A stretch of DNA of 64,000 nt, taken from contig WOAB01000056.1 in NCBI GenBank assembly GCA_027886185.1, positions 11,904,001-11,968,000 on the forward strand. Direction: 5' to 3'. The notes under the pieces were generated by a model. That model was not told the origin of the DNA, did not search any database, and saw nothing but the letters and a program-made list of their open reading frames with translations. A program made the position numbers and the translations under genes. Below, piece after piece: positions 36,640 to 48,804 of the stretch (within the stretch, counting starts at the first letter, position 1; every line of letters begins with the position of its first letter). The stretch comes from Rheum nobile (lineage: Eukaryota > Streptophyta > Magnoliopsida > Caryophyllales > Polygonaceae).

Positions 36640-37189
36640 ACATCTCTTTTCCTTTTTCCCCTTTGCCAATTTTTTATATCTTTTCTCCTCCTTTGTACAA
36701 GTTCTTCCTAATTCCCTAGTAAGAAAAAACATTAACTTAATTTATCGCCAATTATTAATCCAAACATGCAAACCCGGAACTCAAAAGCAATGAGGAACTT
36801 CATTCAGCTTTTGCTTGAACTGACATTGTAGATTCAAACTCCACAAAAACTGAGTAGGAGAAGAACCCAATTTCAAGAGATCTGACCCAATAGTTCAGGT
36901 AAAATTTGCAGAAAATGGGGGAGTCATTTCTCAGAGGGAAAAACCCACACAATTACTAAGACAGATTCCCATAATTTATAACAAAAAACCCATAGAAAAT
37001 AAGAATTTTGAAGGGTTACACTATTCAACAAATGATCAATCCTAATCCTTTTCACTATTTCTCACTCCATATCAAGTGCTATGAACTGCTAGGTGACAAA
37101 ATGACAACGATCGTCGGTGTCAATGTGCCAATTTGGATGCTAACGCACTTATTTTTTGGATCCATCCTTGCAGATCATTAATTTTGATG
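36640..37189. other. Unassigned DNA before the gag-only element
   Basis: There is no convincing reading frame. A CCTTGCAG acceptor-like site occurs at 37167-37174, just before the insertion point. This DNA and the 359-bp unit after the element were contiguous before insertion. Confidence 0.4.
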
Positions 37190-37194
37190 TTTCC

Positions 37195-37843
37195 TGTTGG
37201 GCCTCGATTTTTAGCCTATTGGATCGGCCCAATCGCTTGAATCAAAGCTGCATTCTAGAAGATCCGGTCAACAAACAACCTCCACAGATCTCGGTCCGGT
37301 CGGTTAAAGCCTCCAGAGATCTCGGTCCGGTCAATTCAGCCTACCAGAGATATCGGGGCGACCAGCGGTTAAAGCGACGACCTCCGCGGATTTCGGAGCG
37401 ACCAGTACACATCTGAACGTCTCCCGCAGATCTCGGACAATCTCAACCGACCTACAACAACTTCCATGAATCTCGGCGGATCTGCCAACCGATTGAAGAC
37501 TAAAAGTAGTATAAATTGTAGATATACCCCTCTTGTAATGACACATGCTCATTATTACTCAATTTAAGAAGCTTTCTATCATTGTTCTACTATGGTTCTA
37601 CTCACATACGAGATCATTCTTGTACTCAGTCCGTTACTCCAACATTGAAGCGACCGACGGCTAAAATTCTGTATTTGATTAATCTCTTATTCAAGGGAGA
37701 TAAGTTTATATTACATTCATTTACTCTCATTCTCTTGATTGATTAGTTGATTTGGATTATTTAGATATAATTTGTCTAACAATTGTCTAGTTGCTCCCTC
37801 TATAAGCGATTCAGGTCGGTTCGATCTTTTTCGCCCCAAAACA
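37195..37843 (+). repeat. 5' LTR of the gag-only element
   Basis: TGTTGGGCC...CCCCAAAACA, 649 bp. Its body contains several GATCTCGG/TCCGGTCRRTT repeats. The ends match the plan of LTR H. Confidence 0.92.
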
Positions 37844-37911
37844 ATTTGGCGCCCACCGTGGGGCATCTAGCCAATCAACGATCCGATCAACGATCCAATC
37901 CTCATTCAATC

Positions 37912-39135
37912 ATGGCCGGTGCTGGAATCCCCATGATCGTCGCTGAAGAACAAGTTTAAGCCAACCTCCCGATCGTAGGTCAAACCGAAGATCTCGCCAA
38001 CCAGCCGATCCTGAACGTCCAGATCCAAAAGCTCGCAAAAGCAATGAGCATCCTCCAAGAGGAACTGACTCAACAACGCCTAAGAACCGAAACCCTAAGC
38101 AACCAATATGGAGTTGAAATTACAAGACTAATTCGTGAAAATGATTTCTTGAAATCACAGGTGAATTCGGCCGCATCTGTCCCGGGCGGATCAAGACGTA
38201 TAGTCAACAATGAAGGACTCCAAACACATCTCAACATGAATGGGGCAATCCCGACACCCATGGATCTGGTCACTCAGAGCATCGTTCAACCCATTGGTAT
38301 GTTTCAAACTCCTCTAGTCAGTACTTTCATGACTAACACTCCAATTCCCATGTCCGAGCCTACAGAAGCTCGAGTAGTCCCTCCACAGGTCACCCCGCCG
38401 ATGGACCTACAAGTCCTCATACAACAAGCTATCAACAAACACATGAAGGCCTTAGAAGATCGCATCGCTCGGATTCCAGGAGTCCCACAACCGATCGAAA
38501 AGGAAGCAGTTGACGGATACAAAGACTCACCGTTCGTAGAGGCGATCGCTCGCGTCGAGATCCCTAAGAAGTTCCATGTCCCCAACATACCCAACTACGA
38601 TGGGACCGGGGACCCTGACGATCATATCTCTATTTACAAACAAAAACTATTGACTATCTCTATTCCAAGAGGGAATCGTGAAGCGGTCATGTGCAAAATC
38701 TTTGGCATGACCCTCACGGGACCCGCACTAACTTGGTTCGTGCATCTGTCGCAGGGTTCGGTCGCTTCGTTTGCCGATCTGGTCAATTCATTTAAAATCC
38801 AGTTCGCCAGCAGTCGGAGACTGGAAAAACAATCAAGCGACCTATACAGGATCGTGTAAGGGTACGATGAGTCCTTAAGGGACTATCTTAATAGGTACAA
38901 CAAAGAGAAGGTCGCGATCCCGCATTGCGACGTCCCAACGTCTATTGAAGCCTTCCGTCGAGGCTTGGTCAGGGACAACGAGCTTTATCGCGACCTGACC
39001 AAGTATCCATGTCGAAGCTTCGAAGATGTACAAGCCAAAGCCATGGCCCATGTCAGATTGGAAGAAGACGAAGAGTCCATAACAGACGACCAAACAAACT
39101 GGGGCACAACCCATTGGGAGTCGTCTCACTTTTGA
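37912..39135 (+). pseudogene. gag of the gag-only element, two stops
   Basis: The frame of 407 codons begins MAGAGIPMIV and ends before the TGA at 39133-39135. TAA codons at 37957-37959 and 38857-38859 interrupt it. A coiled-coil-like segment (about 38040-38150) precedes the retrotransposon gag domain. That domain shows FHVPNIPNYDGTGDPDDHI, the hydrophobic LTGPALTWFVHL and ESLRDYLNRYNKE. Both stops fit single C-to-T changes. The sequence ends without a zinc knuckle. The interval 39136-39820 before the 3' LTR has no conserved coding content. Confidence 0.88.
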
Positions 39136-39820
39136 AAACTTATATGTTGCAATTCATTTAGATTCAGTCAATTATGTTTATTCAACTGCTTACTGACTTA
39201 AGCATCGGAGGGCCGTTGGGTCTCCCCCCAACGGTCATTTCAAAGTTTATTCTCTCCAGACATGTCCTAAAACAGGAAGACAAGAGGCCTCGAAGACAAG
39301 ACTTGCAAAGGATATCCACATCAACTATACAAACAGCGCTTACAATACACATTACACGATCGATCGGTACACGGGGAGTAGAGGACACGACATATACAAA
39401 CTACTCACAAAGACTTGTCCTACCCAGGGCGTCCGTCTTTTCCTACATACAACTCCTCCCCCGACACACAAAGCATGCTACATTACAGGTCTACACGACC
39501 AACGACAAAATTACACGACATGTCACACTCAACTACAAGTCTACACGACCAACGTCACACGACTTAATCAAGAAGCGACTGACGAGTCCACCTGTATAAC
39601 AAAACAAACGACAAACAAGGAGCGGTCTCCTGACCCTTCGTTATCACAAGAGACGCCTTCAGCCGTCTTCACACTATTATTGGCTGTGTTAAGCTGACTC
39701 TCAGCTTGAGCAACACATGTCGGCCCTATCGCCAAAACGCTTGCAGCAAAATCGAGAGAATTTATAAAATCAAACTGTCTCATCACTTGACGCTCCGACC
39801 CAGTTTAATTTTGGGGCAAT

Positions 39821-40469
39821 TGTTGGGCCTCGATTTTTAGCCTATTGGATCGGCCCAATCGCTTGAATCAAAGCTGCCTTCTAGAAGATCCGGTCAACAA
39901 ACAACCTCCACAGATCTTGGTCCGGTCGGTTAAAGCCTCCAGAGATCTCGGTCCGGTCAATTCAGCCTACCAGAGATATCGGGGCGACCAGCGGTTAAAG
40001 CGATGACCTCCGCGGATTTCGGAGCGACCAGTACACATCTGAACGTCTCCCGTAGATCTCGGACAATCTCAACCGACCTACAACAACTTCCATGAATCTC
40101 GGCGGATCTGCCAACCGATTGAAGACTAAAAGTAGTATAAATTGTAGATATACCCCTCTTGTAACGACACATGCTCATTATTACTCAATTTAAGCAGCTT
40201 TCTATCATTGTTCTACTGTGGTTCTACTCACATACGACATCATTCTTGTACTCAATCTGTTACTCCAACATTGAAGCGATCGACGGCTAAAATTCTGTAT
40301 TTGATTAATCTCTTATTCAAGGGAGATAAGTTTATATTACATTCATTTACTCTCATTCTCTTGATTGATTAGTTGATTTGGATTATTTAGATATAATTTG
40401 TCTAACAATTGTCTAGTTGCTCCCTCTATAAGCGATTCAGGTCGATTCGATCTTTTTCGCCCCAAAACA
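39821..40469 (+). repeat. 3' LTR of the gag-only element
   Basis: Same length as the 5' LTR, with mostly transitional differences. Its last 18 bases (40452-40469) form the start of each unit of the downstream triplication. Confidence 0.92.
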
Positions 40470-41528
40470 TTTCCTTGTGATACTTAAGATATAATTAGAG
40501 GATTTTATCAGCCATGATGTCAATTGAGAAAGCAACAACTACAAATAACCTAAAAGCATTGAGTTTTCTCAAATATCCACTGAAAATCTATCAAGAGGGA
40601 AGATAATAGAGATGAACGGAGCAAGAAGAATACCTATTGAAGATAAGTTGAGCAATGAATCAGATGCAAGGGTGGTTGATTGGGAGAAAATTGCGATCAT
40701 ATTCACCAGCAGTGAGGCGAAGAATAAGAAATTTATTCTACATTAGTTTGGACTCGATCAGTTTGAGTAGTTCAAATCTAAACCCATGCACTATGACGAA
40801 CCCACAAAGGCTTTTTCGCCCCAAAACATTTCCTTGTGATACTTAAGATCTAATTAGAGGATTTTATCAGCCATGATGTCAATTGAGAAAGCAACAACTA
40901 CAAATAACCTAAAAGCATTGAGTTTTCTCAAATATCCACTGAAAATCTATCAAGAGGGAAGATAATAGAGATGAACGGAGCAAGAAGAATACCTATTGAA
41001 GATAAGTTGAGCAATGAATCAGATGCAAGGGTGGTTGATTGGGAGAAAATTGCGATCATATTCACCAGCAGTGAGGCGAAGAATAAGAAATTTATTCTAC
41101 ATTAGTTTGGACTCGATCAGTTTGAGTAGTTCAAATCTAAACCCATGCACTATGACGAACCCACAAAGGCTTTTTCGCCCCAAAACATTTCCTTGTGATA
41201 CTTAAGATCTAATTAGAGGATTTTATCAGCCATGATGTCAATTGAGAAAGCAACAACTACAAATAACCTAAAAGCATTGAGTTTTCTCAAATATCCACTG
41301 AAAATCTATCAAGAGGGAAGATAATAGAGATGAACGGAGCAAGAAGAATACCTATTGAAGATAAGTTGAGCAATGAATCAGATGCAAGGGTGGTTGATTG
41401 GGAGAAAATTGCGATCATATTCACCAGCAGTGAGGCAAAGAATAAGAAATTTATTCTACATTAGTTTGGACTCGATCAGTTTGAGTAGTTCAAATCTAAA
41501 CCCATGCACTATGACGAACCCACAAAGG
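40452..41528 (+). repeat. Triplication of a 359-bp unit
   Basis: Three head-to-tail units (starts 40452, 40811, 41170) are almost identical, with differences at only a few positions, such as GATATAATT in the first against GATCTAATT. Each unit starts with CTTTTTCGCCCCAAAACA, the last 18 bases of the LTR, and then the target duplication TTTCC. Each unit contains a 44-codon open frame (40612-40746, 40971-41105, 41330-41464) starting MNGARRIPIEDKLSN. It has no known family and could be an exon or leader piece of a host gene. The duplication therefore came after the element inserted. Confidence 0.95.
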
Positions 41529-41880
41529 CTTTCGTTGTAAGCTTTGGCCTTGTGGAGGTCGATCAAGGAAGTTTTTTCCCCATTAAATAGTAAATTAAAG
41601 CAATTGAAGAGAATGTGGTAGGAGACACACGTAAGATTTATGGGGCCAGAATCGTTCTAAGAGATCAAAAGAGGAGAGCTTTAATATATACTACTAGATA
41701 AGGAAATATAAATTAGGAATTTGATATAATTATTAAAAATAAAATTACATTAAAATAAAACTGTATATTGTATTCTTTATAATGGAGTTTACGGACAATC
41801 TATTCACCCTTATTAAATCATGGATACTAAGTAAATATGGTAATAATGTTATTGGTAAGTGCATAATTATATGTATGTTG
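41529..41880. other. Flank with a possible Helitron 5' end (minus strand)
   Basis: Read on the minus strand, 41698 begins TCTAGTAGTATATATTAAAG after an A. That resembles plant Helitron 5' termini, but no matching 3' hairpin was found. From 41777 to 41880 the sequence (ATAATGGAGTTTACGGAC...) is a diverged copy of 62294-62345 plus 62595-62640 on the far side of element A. Confidence 0.35.
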
Positions 41881-41885
41881 GTGGA

Positions 41886-43136
41886 TGATGTGACCCCGCC
41901 TCCCATGACGGCCCAAGAGGACGAAGAAGACATGAGCCTTCACTCAGATGGCCTAGTAACAAGGCCCAGGTATAAAGCCTTCGCATCCCTTGACAAGCGC
42001 GTCCTCACTGGCCAAGGCAAGACAAACAACGAGCTGAATAATTGTCGCCCTCACCACCAGAGGAGATCGCAGAGGAGCGCGTTGAAGAGCTCGCTAAAGA
42101 CGTCTCGCTCACAGAGGAGCTCTCTGAAGACGTCTCGCTCGTAGAGGAGCTCGCTCAAAGCGTGTCTTTCGAGGAAGAGCTCATTCAAGAGGTGTTGTTC
42201 GAAGAAGAGCTCTCTCAAGGCATCGCTCGGAGAAGAGTTCGCTCAAGGCATCGCTCGGAAAATAAATCGCTCACAGAAGAGCTCGTTCAAGACATCGCTC
42301 AAGGCATCGCTCGACGAAGAGATCGTTGAAGGCATCGTTGGAAGAAGCGCTCGCTCGAAGAGCTCGCTCCTAAAGGCGTCGCTCGAAGAGCTCGGAGAAG
42401 AGATAGCTCGAGGAGCTCGTTTAAGAGCTCGCTGAAGAGCGCTCTGAAGAGCACGCATGCCATGTCTACACCATGTCCTCGCTGCAACTGCGCTCTTGGC
42501 ATTTAGAGGATTATTTGCCCTTGTTTTGACATTGTTTTGAGACACTTTCCACATTTAGCATTATTACTTGTTTTAGCTAGTTTCCCTTTATAGTTTGTCT
42601 ATTCTTGGGTGTGTGCCTTTGCATGCTTGCATGGGCTAGCCCATTAGGCTCGACTCGTCCCAAACCGATGTCTCGCCTCTAGTATTTATAGCTTCGAACT
42701 TTGTTCTTGTTTTCTTCACGTTCAAGTTTAATCAAGCTTTCAAGTAGAGTGTTAATCCTCCTTCCCTTAATCGGACGTCACATATCCCTCTCATCCCCGT
42801 TCACTCCGTCGCCGACGCTACGGCACTGTGCTTGAACCTTCAAGCCACATATCCTTCGCATCTCCCTTCCTCCGCAGTCGACGCTACGACACCTCCGCTG
42901 CCGATGCTATGGCATCCGCAGTCAACGCTACGACATCCAAGACTTGTCTCTTCAAGTCTTCTATCCTCCACCACAAACCGCTTCCGCATTCGCTACACCA
43001 TCCATCCATCAATTGACCTCCACCGTGTCCGAAACCTCCTCGGCAGATTTGACAAGGTCATGACTTCCCAACCAAGACTAGGTCCTAAAGTTGTCACCTT
43101 TGATATTGGCTTGTCATCGGAGGCAGGAACACATCA
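41886..43136 (+). repeat. 5' LTR of element A
   Basis: It starts TGATGTGACCCC and ends AACACATCA. A GAGCTC/GCTCGCTCAAG-rich minisatellite spans about 42050-42450. A TATA-like box TATTTATAG lies at 42683-42691. Alternating open frames across the minisatellite are a property of the repeat. Confidence 0.9.
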
Positions 43137-43138
43137 AC

Positions 43139-43151
43139 TGATATCAGAGCC
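43139..43151 (+). promoter_or_regulatory. Primer binding site of element A (tRNA-iMet)
   Basis: TGATATCAGAGCC differs at one base from the initiator tRNA-Met complement and sits two bases after the LTR. The leader 43152-43933 after it is non-coding. Confidence 0.85.
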
Positions 43152-43933
43152 CAGCGGCCTTGTAAGTCACAATTTCAAGTTTGCATTCGTTCACAAATTT
43201 TTTTTCTCTTGACCCCTATCGTTTGTTTCATCAGATTTGGAGAAAAATCAAAAATTACCATATTTGCTCACCTTCGATTTCTACAAGATAATATCTTGGC
43301 CGAAATATTTTTTTCTTGTCCCTTAAGTTTTGGTGTGTTAGGTAATTCTGTTATCTTGCATACTAGAAGATCTTGTTTCCTTATTTCAAGCGTAGATATA
43401 GTTTCCTTGTTTGCTTGTTATTACTTTTTAGGTAGTTAACCACTTTCCTTATAAAATAGAATCAAATCTTTTCTCTCTCTCTCCTAATCTCTAAAATCAC
43501 GCTTGTGATATTCTATAGTTACTTAAGCCGTTTTTGTTTCCTTAAAATCCGAAAAAGATCACAAAAAAAAAGATCTCAGATTTACTTTTAAAAAAATCAA
43601 AAAAAAAGTTTCCAAGTTAGGGAAAGCCAAAATAAGACAATCCTAACTCCATCACCTCGGCTTAGGCTCATCTTCTCCACCCCTCCATCGTCTAGGTAAG
43701 CTTCCTAGAAGGTGATTTCTTGCTCACTTTGGTCACTTTGTTTACGTTTGTCTAGGGTTTCGACTTGTTCTTGTGTGTTTGATTGCAACTTTGCTTGATA
43801 CACCACTACTTGTTCAAGCCAAGCCGCCCTCACGGCAAGCCCAAACAGCCCTACCCTACATGAACTTTGTGACTTGACTTGTGATTTTGCTTGATTGTTG
43901 TTCTTTGTTATCTTTTGGTTCATTTTTACTCCC

Positions 43934-46120
43934 ATGTCTGGCCCTCCTGTCATAGGTACCATGACGATCGGACAAACTGATGATCAACAAGGTGACGACC
44001 ACAACAACCAACCAATTCCACCGTTAGTCCCCCCACAGGACCAACCACCTCAAGATCCCACTCCACAAGATACCATCTTGGCATTGACGGAAGAGCAAAT
44101 TTTGATCCAAGCTCTTCGCCAAGAGCTCGCTACTTTGCGAGCAAACCAAAGAGTGGCCCCAGCCGTGCCCACTCCAACTCCTTTGAGTGCCATGGAGGCA
44201 TCGGCTCAACCAAAGCCACAGACGTCGGTCCTTCCAAGTCTCGGGTTGACAAGGGCAAAGGGATCATGACTTCCAATCAACAACAGCCCCAACTCAACCA
44301 GATGCAAAGTATGATAGAACACCAGCCCCAACTCAACCAGATGCAGAGCGTCATAGAATGCCGCCAAGGGTTCGTTTCACAAACAGACCGCTACGTGCCC
44401 AAAGCCACGCCTAGTGGCTTCGACACCGGCTCCGACCGCGACGCGAGTACTCCAGGTGAGTTTTTTGAACCCTATGATTTTGATGAGAGATATGCTTCTC
44501 GCAGAACACAACATCGAGTGCAACGCTCCGCGTCTCGTGATGGCCACCGTCGCCAAGACGACCTAGCCGACGCGATGCCGAGATGAGCGAGTGGAAGGCC
44601 AAGCCAATCCACATGACGCAACGTTGACATTCTGATAACTCCAACAACCCAGCCCAGAAGCCATGCCTTGCTTGACAATCTTCGACACCAAAGCGCTCGA
44701 ACACCGCGCTATGGCTCGAATGGCTATGCATCGATCACTCCTAATGTTGACGATGACTTCGACGAATATGACGAAGAAGAAATCGAAGACTCAGGTATGG
44801 TCAATCCTAACTTTTTTCACCCCCCTCTTGGAGATCCTATTGAATTACAGGACCACCCATCCGATTGGATTCCTCCACCACGACTCTAGCCACAAGGAGA
44901 TCGCCACCATGACATTGACGGTGGGCTCCGTGATGCCATACAGAGAGATGCTCGTCGAGACAACTTCGATGTCCAGCTGTGAAGAGGATGCAGAAACGAC
45001 GTCTTCACACCAAGAGAAGAGTACGTCCGCGATGAGCCATACCAAGCCCGTGAAAGACGCCGCCAAGGCCGAGAACGACCTCATGGATTGCGAGTTGTTG
45101 AGTACCCTCGCTATGAAGATGACCAAGACAACGTGCACAATCAGGCCGCTGATCCACCTCGCTACATGCGACACGGCGTCATGGTAAAGATTGAACATTT
45201 TTATGGTGAATACAACCCTGCTGTGTTTCTTGAATGGATACAGGCCACTGAATACACACTGAGATATTGTCGAGTGCCTCCCCGAGAGCACGTCGACGCG
45301 GCAACCATCAACTTCCGAGGTGTTGCGAGAGTTTGGTGGCATAGGTTTGAGGATGACTGCGTCCAACGCAACAGTACGAGAGTAACTAAATGGCACCAGC
45401 TCATTTATGTGATGACAAGAAAATACGTGCCTCCAAACTATCGAAATCAAATGCGAATGGAGAGTGCAATGGCTCACCAAGGCTCGCAGACTCCACTCGA
45501 GTTCTTTTCGAAGCTTGAAGACATGTATTACAAGGCAAACATCTCAGTTGCTCCTTCAACCTTGAGGACAAAATTCTTGAGTGGTTTGAACGCCAATATT
45601 CGTGATCAGGTCGAGATTCTGCCCATCAAGGATTTGAACACCCTCACTCACACGGCGATACAACTCCATGCTCAGATCTCTCGCTGAAAGTCCTACACTA
45701 TTTCGAGTGGACAAACCAAGTATGCATCTAACCCTAGTGGTTTAGTTTCTTCTAACACTCGTCCTAGTGCTTCTGTAGTAGCCTCCACGTCTAGTCAGCT
45801 TTCCAAGGCGAAGACGCTGCTGCCGAACAATACAGCGTGCCAGACCGCACCCGGACACGATCCAGTGGGCACTGACCGTGCGCGAGACATCGAGTGTTAT
45901 AAATGTGGTGGAAGAGGCCACATCCAAAAGGATTGCCCAAACGCTCGCAAGGTTTTGTTTTCCACCGCCACAGCCGGCTATGAGTCTTGTGAAGACGAGG
46001 ACTACACCGTCGAGACCATTGACGAAGAGGACGACGCCTACGATTGCCAACCCGTCTCCCTGCACACGGGCACGCCATTGAGCTTAGTGACAAGGTTCCT
46101 CCTCACCGTCAAAGACGCGA
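43934..46120 (+). pseudogene. gag of element A, frameshifted
   Basis: It starts MSGPPVIGTMTIGQ at 43934. One frameshift near 44266 is followed by a single frame with stops at 44584, about 44622, 44887, 44980 and 45685 (first base of each). A 39-bp tandem duplication lies at about 44285-44360. The capsid domain (45175-45687) shows FLEWIQATEYTL and GVARVWWHRFEDD, close to element C. The zinc knuckle CYKCGGRGHIQKDC (45895-45936) is intact. Translation then reaches LTVKDASL, where solo LTR G inserted. Confidence 0.88.
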
Positions 46121-46125
46121 GTCTC

Positions 46126-47544
46126 TGATAGGTGTTATTTCATACACCTTTACTAGCAACTATTAGCATGATTCGGAGGAGTTTTGGATGAGTTTTGGAG
46201 TTAAGTCTGCAATCCAGATGTTATGGAGAGAAGTGAAGAAATCCCAGGATTTGCAGTTTAGATGAAGCATGAGGATAGATAGAGATGTTGGAGCATTCAA
46301 GGAGAAGACTACTAACACTTGGTAGGATTGAAGAGCAGCAGAAGCAGAGAAGAAGAAGAGTTGGAGAAATGAGCTCACCGCCCCGCGTCAGAAGTACCGT
46401 GGCCCGGCGGTGACTCTTAGTGAAGATGGAGCCCGCGCCAGAGGATGCCACCGCCCAGCGGTGGAAGTTCGACGCCTCGCGGTGAAATTCACCGCCCCGC
46501 GGTGGCTGTGCTTAATGACCTCGCGCCAGAGACAATTTACTTTCCTTTTATGTTTGAGACTTTATTTTATTATTATTCTGTTTCCTTTAATTTTAGCTTT
46601 AGTTTAACCTAGTTTGTTAAGACTATTTAAGCCTCTTTTCTAGGTTAAGAGGGAGACACTTACACGAAGACTTATTTTTCATCAGTTGTTTTTCAGACGT
46701 TATTTTCTATTAGAGTTTTTTATCCCCTTTGATGGAGAACTAATTTCACCCTTGTTCTGCTAGACGATTGAAGCAGTACAGTTGATGTGTTTGTGAGATT
46801 TCTATTCCTTGTTCTTATCCTTATAAGTGTTGGATTGATTCTCTTGGTTATATTGATATTGATTTCTTGTTGTTCTTCTTAGCCTAATCAACTAGGTTGA
46901 ATGCTTTTTATCAATTGCTAGGATTGCATATAGGGGTTCCGAGTGCATATCTAGTGGCAAACACAATTGTGCGTATAGGGGTTCCGAGCGTATAATTGTG
47001 AGTGAGAATCAGTTGCATGTTAAGTAGGGGAGTGAGTACTTGTACGTCTTTTCTACTTGCATGTATCCTATATCCTTGTGTGCATTGTTATTGCTGTGTT
47101 GGTGCTAAGGTATCCTGACAACTGTGAGAATCGGTGGTACTTTATCATTGGCATAGTAATAAGTCTATTGACAACTGTGAGAATCAATAGTACTTAAGAT
47201 CAGGGTGGGAACGACTATAAGGATAATTAAAGAACTTGGACGAAATAGATTTCTGTGATCAAACTCTATCTCTGTACTGTGGATTTCGCTCTGGTGGGAC
47301 TACTTTCCCTCATCATATTTCCTCAACTTAACTCAATTCGTTTGCTTTGCTTGCTTTGTGATCTCGTGATAACTAAACCCCCCGTTTGTGTTACCTGTCA
47401 TTCACGTTTGCATACTACATCAAACCTTCTCTGTGGGTTCGACCCTTACTTGTCTACTATACTTCTGTTTAGTGGGTTTGTTAGGATAATTTACTTTGAT
47501 AAGGCTAATCAACGACATTTGCTTGTGCATCTTTAGCCGCGTCA
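46126..47544 (+). mobile_element. Solo LTR G (1,419 bp) in element A
   Basis: TGATAGGTGTTA...GCCGCGTCA with a perfect target duplication GTCTC (46121-46125 and 47545-47549). A TATA-like CTATTTAAG is at 46623-46631. It belongs to the same broad family as solo LTR F: similar start TGATARGTG, and the end contains GTGGGTTCGACCCTTA. Internal frames are not conserved. Confidence 0.9.
46376..46505 (+). repeat. CG palindrome array upstream of TATA in LTR G
   Basis: CACCGCCC(A/C)GCGGTGG occurs at 46449 and 46490. Partial copies lie at 46376 (CACCGCCCCGCG), about 46401 (GGCCCGGCGGTGA) and 46471 (GACGCCTCGCGGTGA). The last copy ends 117 bp before the TATA-like box. Confidence 0.85.
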
Positions 47545-47549
47545 GTCTC

Positions 47550-47835
47550 CCAGACCAGAGGGACAACTTGTTCCACACACGAGCCCTCGTCCAGACGGCC
47601 ACTTCAAGTGTTATTGTTGACGGAGGCTCCTGTGCCAATCTTATGAATGAGAAGGTCGTGAAACACTTCAACTTGCCTACGACTCATCATCCCCAATCGT
47701 ATGCTCTCCAATGGATTTCTTCCCGTCCAGGTGACACAGTATCTCGCCAGTGCTTAATTTCTTTTTCAATTTACTGTGATTCTATATTATGTGATGTTGT
47801 TGCAATGGACGCCACCCATATCTTGCTTGGGTGCC
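47550..47835 (+). pseudogene. Protease segment of element A
   Basis: The frame resumes at PDQRDNLFHTRAL after solo LTR G. It contains the aspartic protease active site VIVDGGS, then DATHILLG, where solo LTR F inserted. Asp-Gly-Gly in place of the usual Asp-Ser/Thr-Gly is shared with element C, so it is a family feature and not decay. Confidence 0.8.
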
Positions 47836-48804
47836 TGACAACAGGCTCAAGTCGTATCACCTAATCGAATAAAATCCTAGCAAACCTAAACAAGTAGTTA
47901 GGGTAAGCAGGGTCGAATCCACAGGGAGGAAGGGATTAATTTGTGTGTTGTAAGCATGCAATAGTAACAAGAGGGGGGAGTTTGGTTGTTTTAGCAATCA
48001 AGTAAGCAAACAAAGCAAATAAGCAAAGAGTATGAAAGCAATAGGGTAAAAACAATTAGCCAAGCAAGATCCACTTTTCCTATGGTAGATCGGTCCTAGG
48101 TTCTCTCTATTCCTTTCCTTTGGTTATTCATGTCCCTAATCTTGTATAGTTACTAGTCATACCAGTCCTAGCAACTCTTATTATTGAACGCACAAGAAAC
48201 AATCAAGATTTAGAACAATAATAGCATTGGGCATAGGATCAACCAGGATACATGTCAAATAATCACAACCCGCAAAGATTTAACATGCAATCAATCTTCT
48301 TTCATAATCATCTAGTCCTACCAGTCCTAGATAATCATGGATGCTACTCTAGATAAGGAATCACCGACCGGTCAATTCCAAACCCTAGCAATAGATAATT
48401 ACTAAACCTAACTAGGTGATCAGTCTAGTCAAATCAATAACAATCCATATGAATAAACACAAGAAGAAAGATATAACTCCAAAGGCAATAGGAAATAGAG
48501 AATTAACCTCGCAATCAAACCATAGAAAAAGCTTCACATGTCGAGCTAAGCAATGGGTTCTTAGCTACTCATAGTAATGGAAGACATAATTGTATTGAAA
48601 AGGGAAAACTATGAATAGTACTTGACTGCTGAAAAACGTAAGATTCCAGATGAATAATAGATGATAAAACTGAATGTAAACTAGGGTTCATATAGTAAAC
48701 TAAAAATCCCTAGAAAAGATAACCTAAAAGCCCATAAAACAAATGGGTTCGAACCAGTAAAAGAAAAGAAAAAGAATAAGAAAAGGAAATAAAATCAGAG
48801 TCTT

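Larger units (their letters stand above)
37195..40469 (+). mobile_element. Gag-only LTR element (TR-GAG-like)
   Basis: The LTRs are 37195-37843 and 39821-40469, both 649 bp, with about 12 differences by eye. The target duplication TTTCC is perfect (37190-37194 and 40470-40474). The primer site begins TGGCGCCCACCGTGGGG at 37847, and the purine tract TTTTGGGGCAAT ends at 39820. Between them lies gag only. There is no protease, RT or integrase, and no room for them. This is the plan of non-autonomous terminal-repeat elements with a GAG domain, which must borrow enzymes from an autonomous relative. Confidence 0.9.

Noticed and set aside
39174..39599. 141-codon frame after gag in the gag-only element
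   Set aside because: No recognisable domain, composition of a Thr/Arg-rich repeat (CTACACGACCAACG), and it lies in the 3' non-coding part of the element.
42042..42554. Overlapping open frames, acidic on one strand and basic on the other
   Set aside because: All arise from the GAGCTC-rich minisatellite in the LTR; only the frame continuous with integrase has a rationale.
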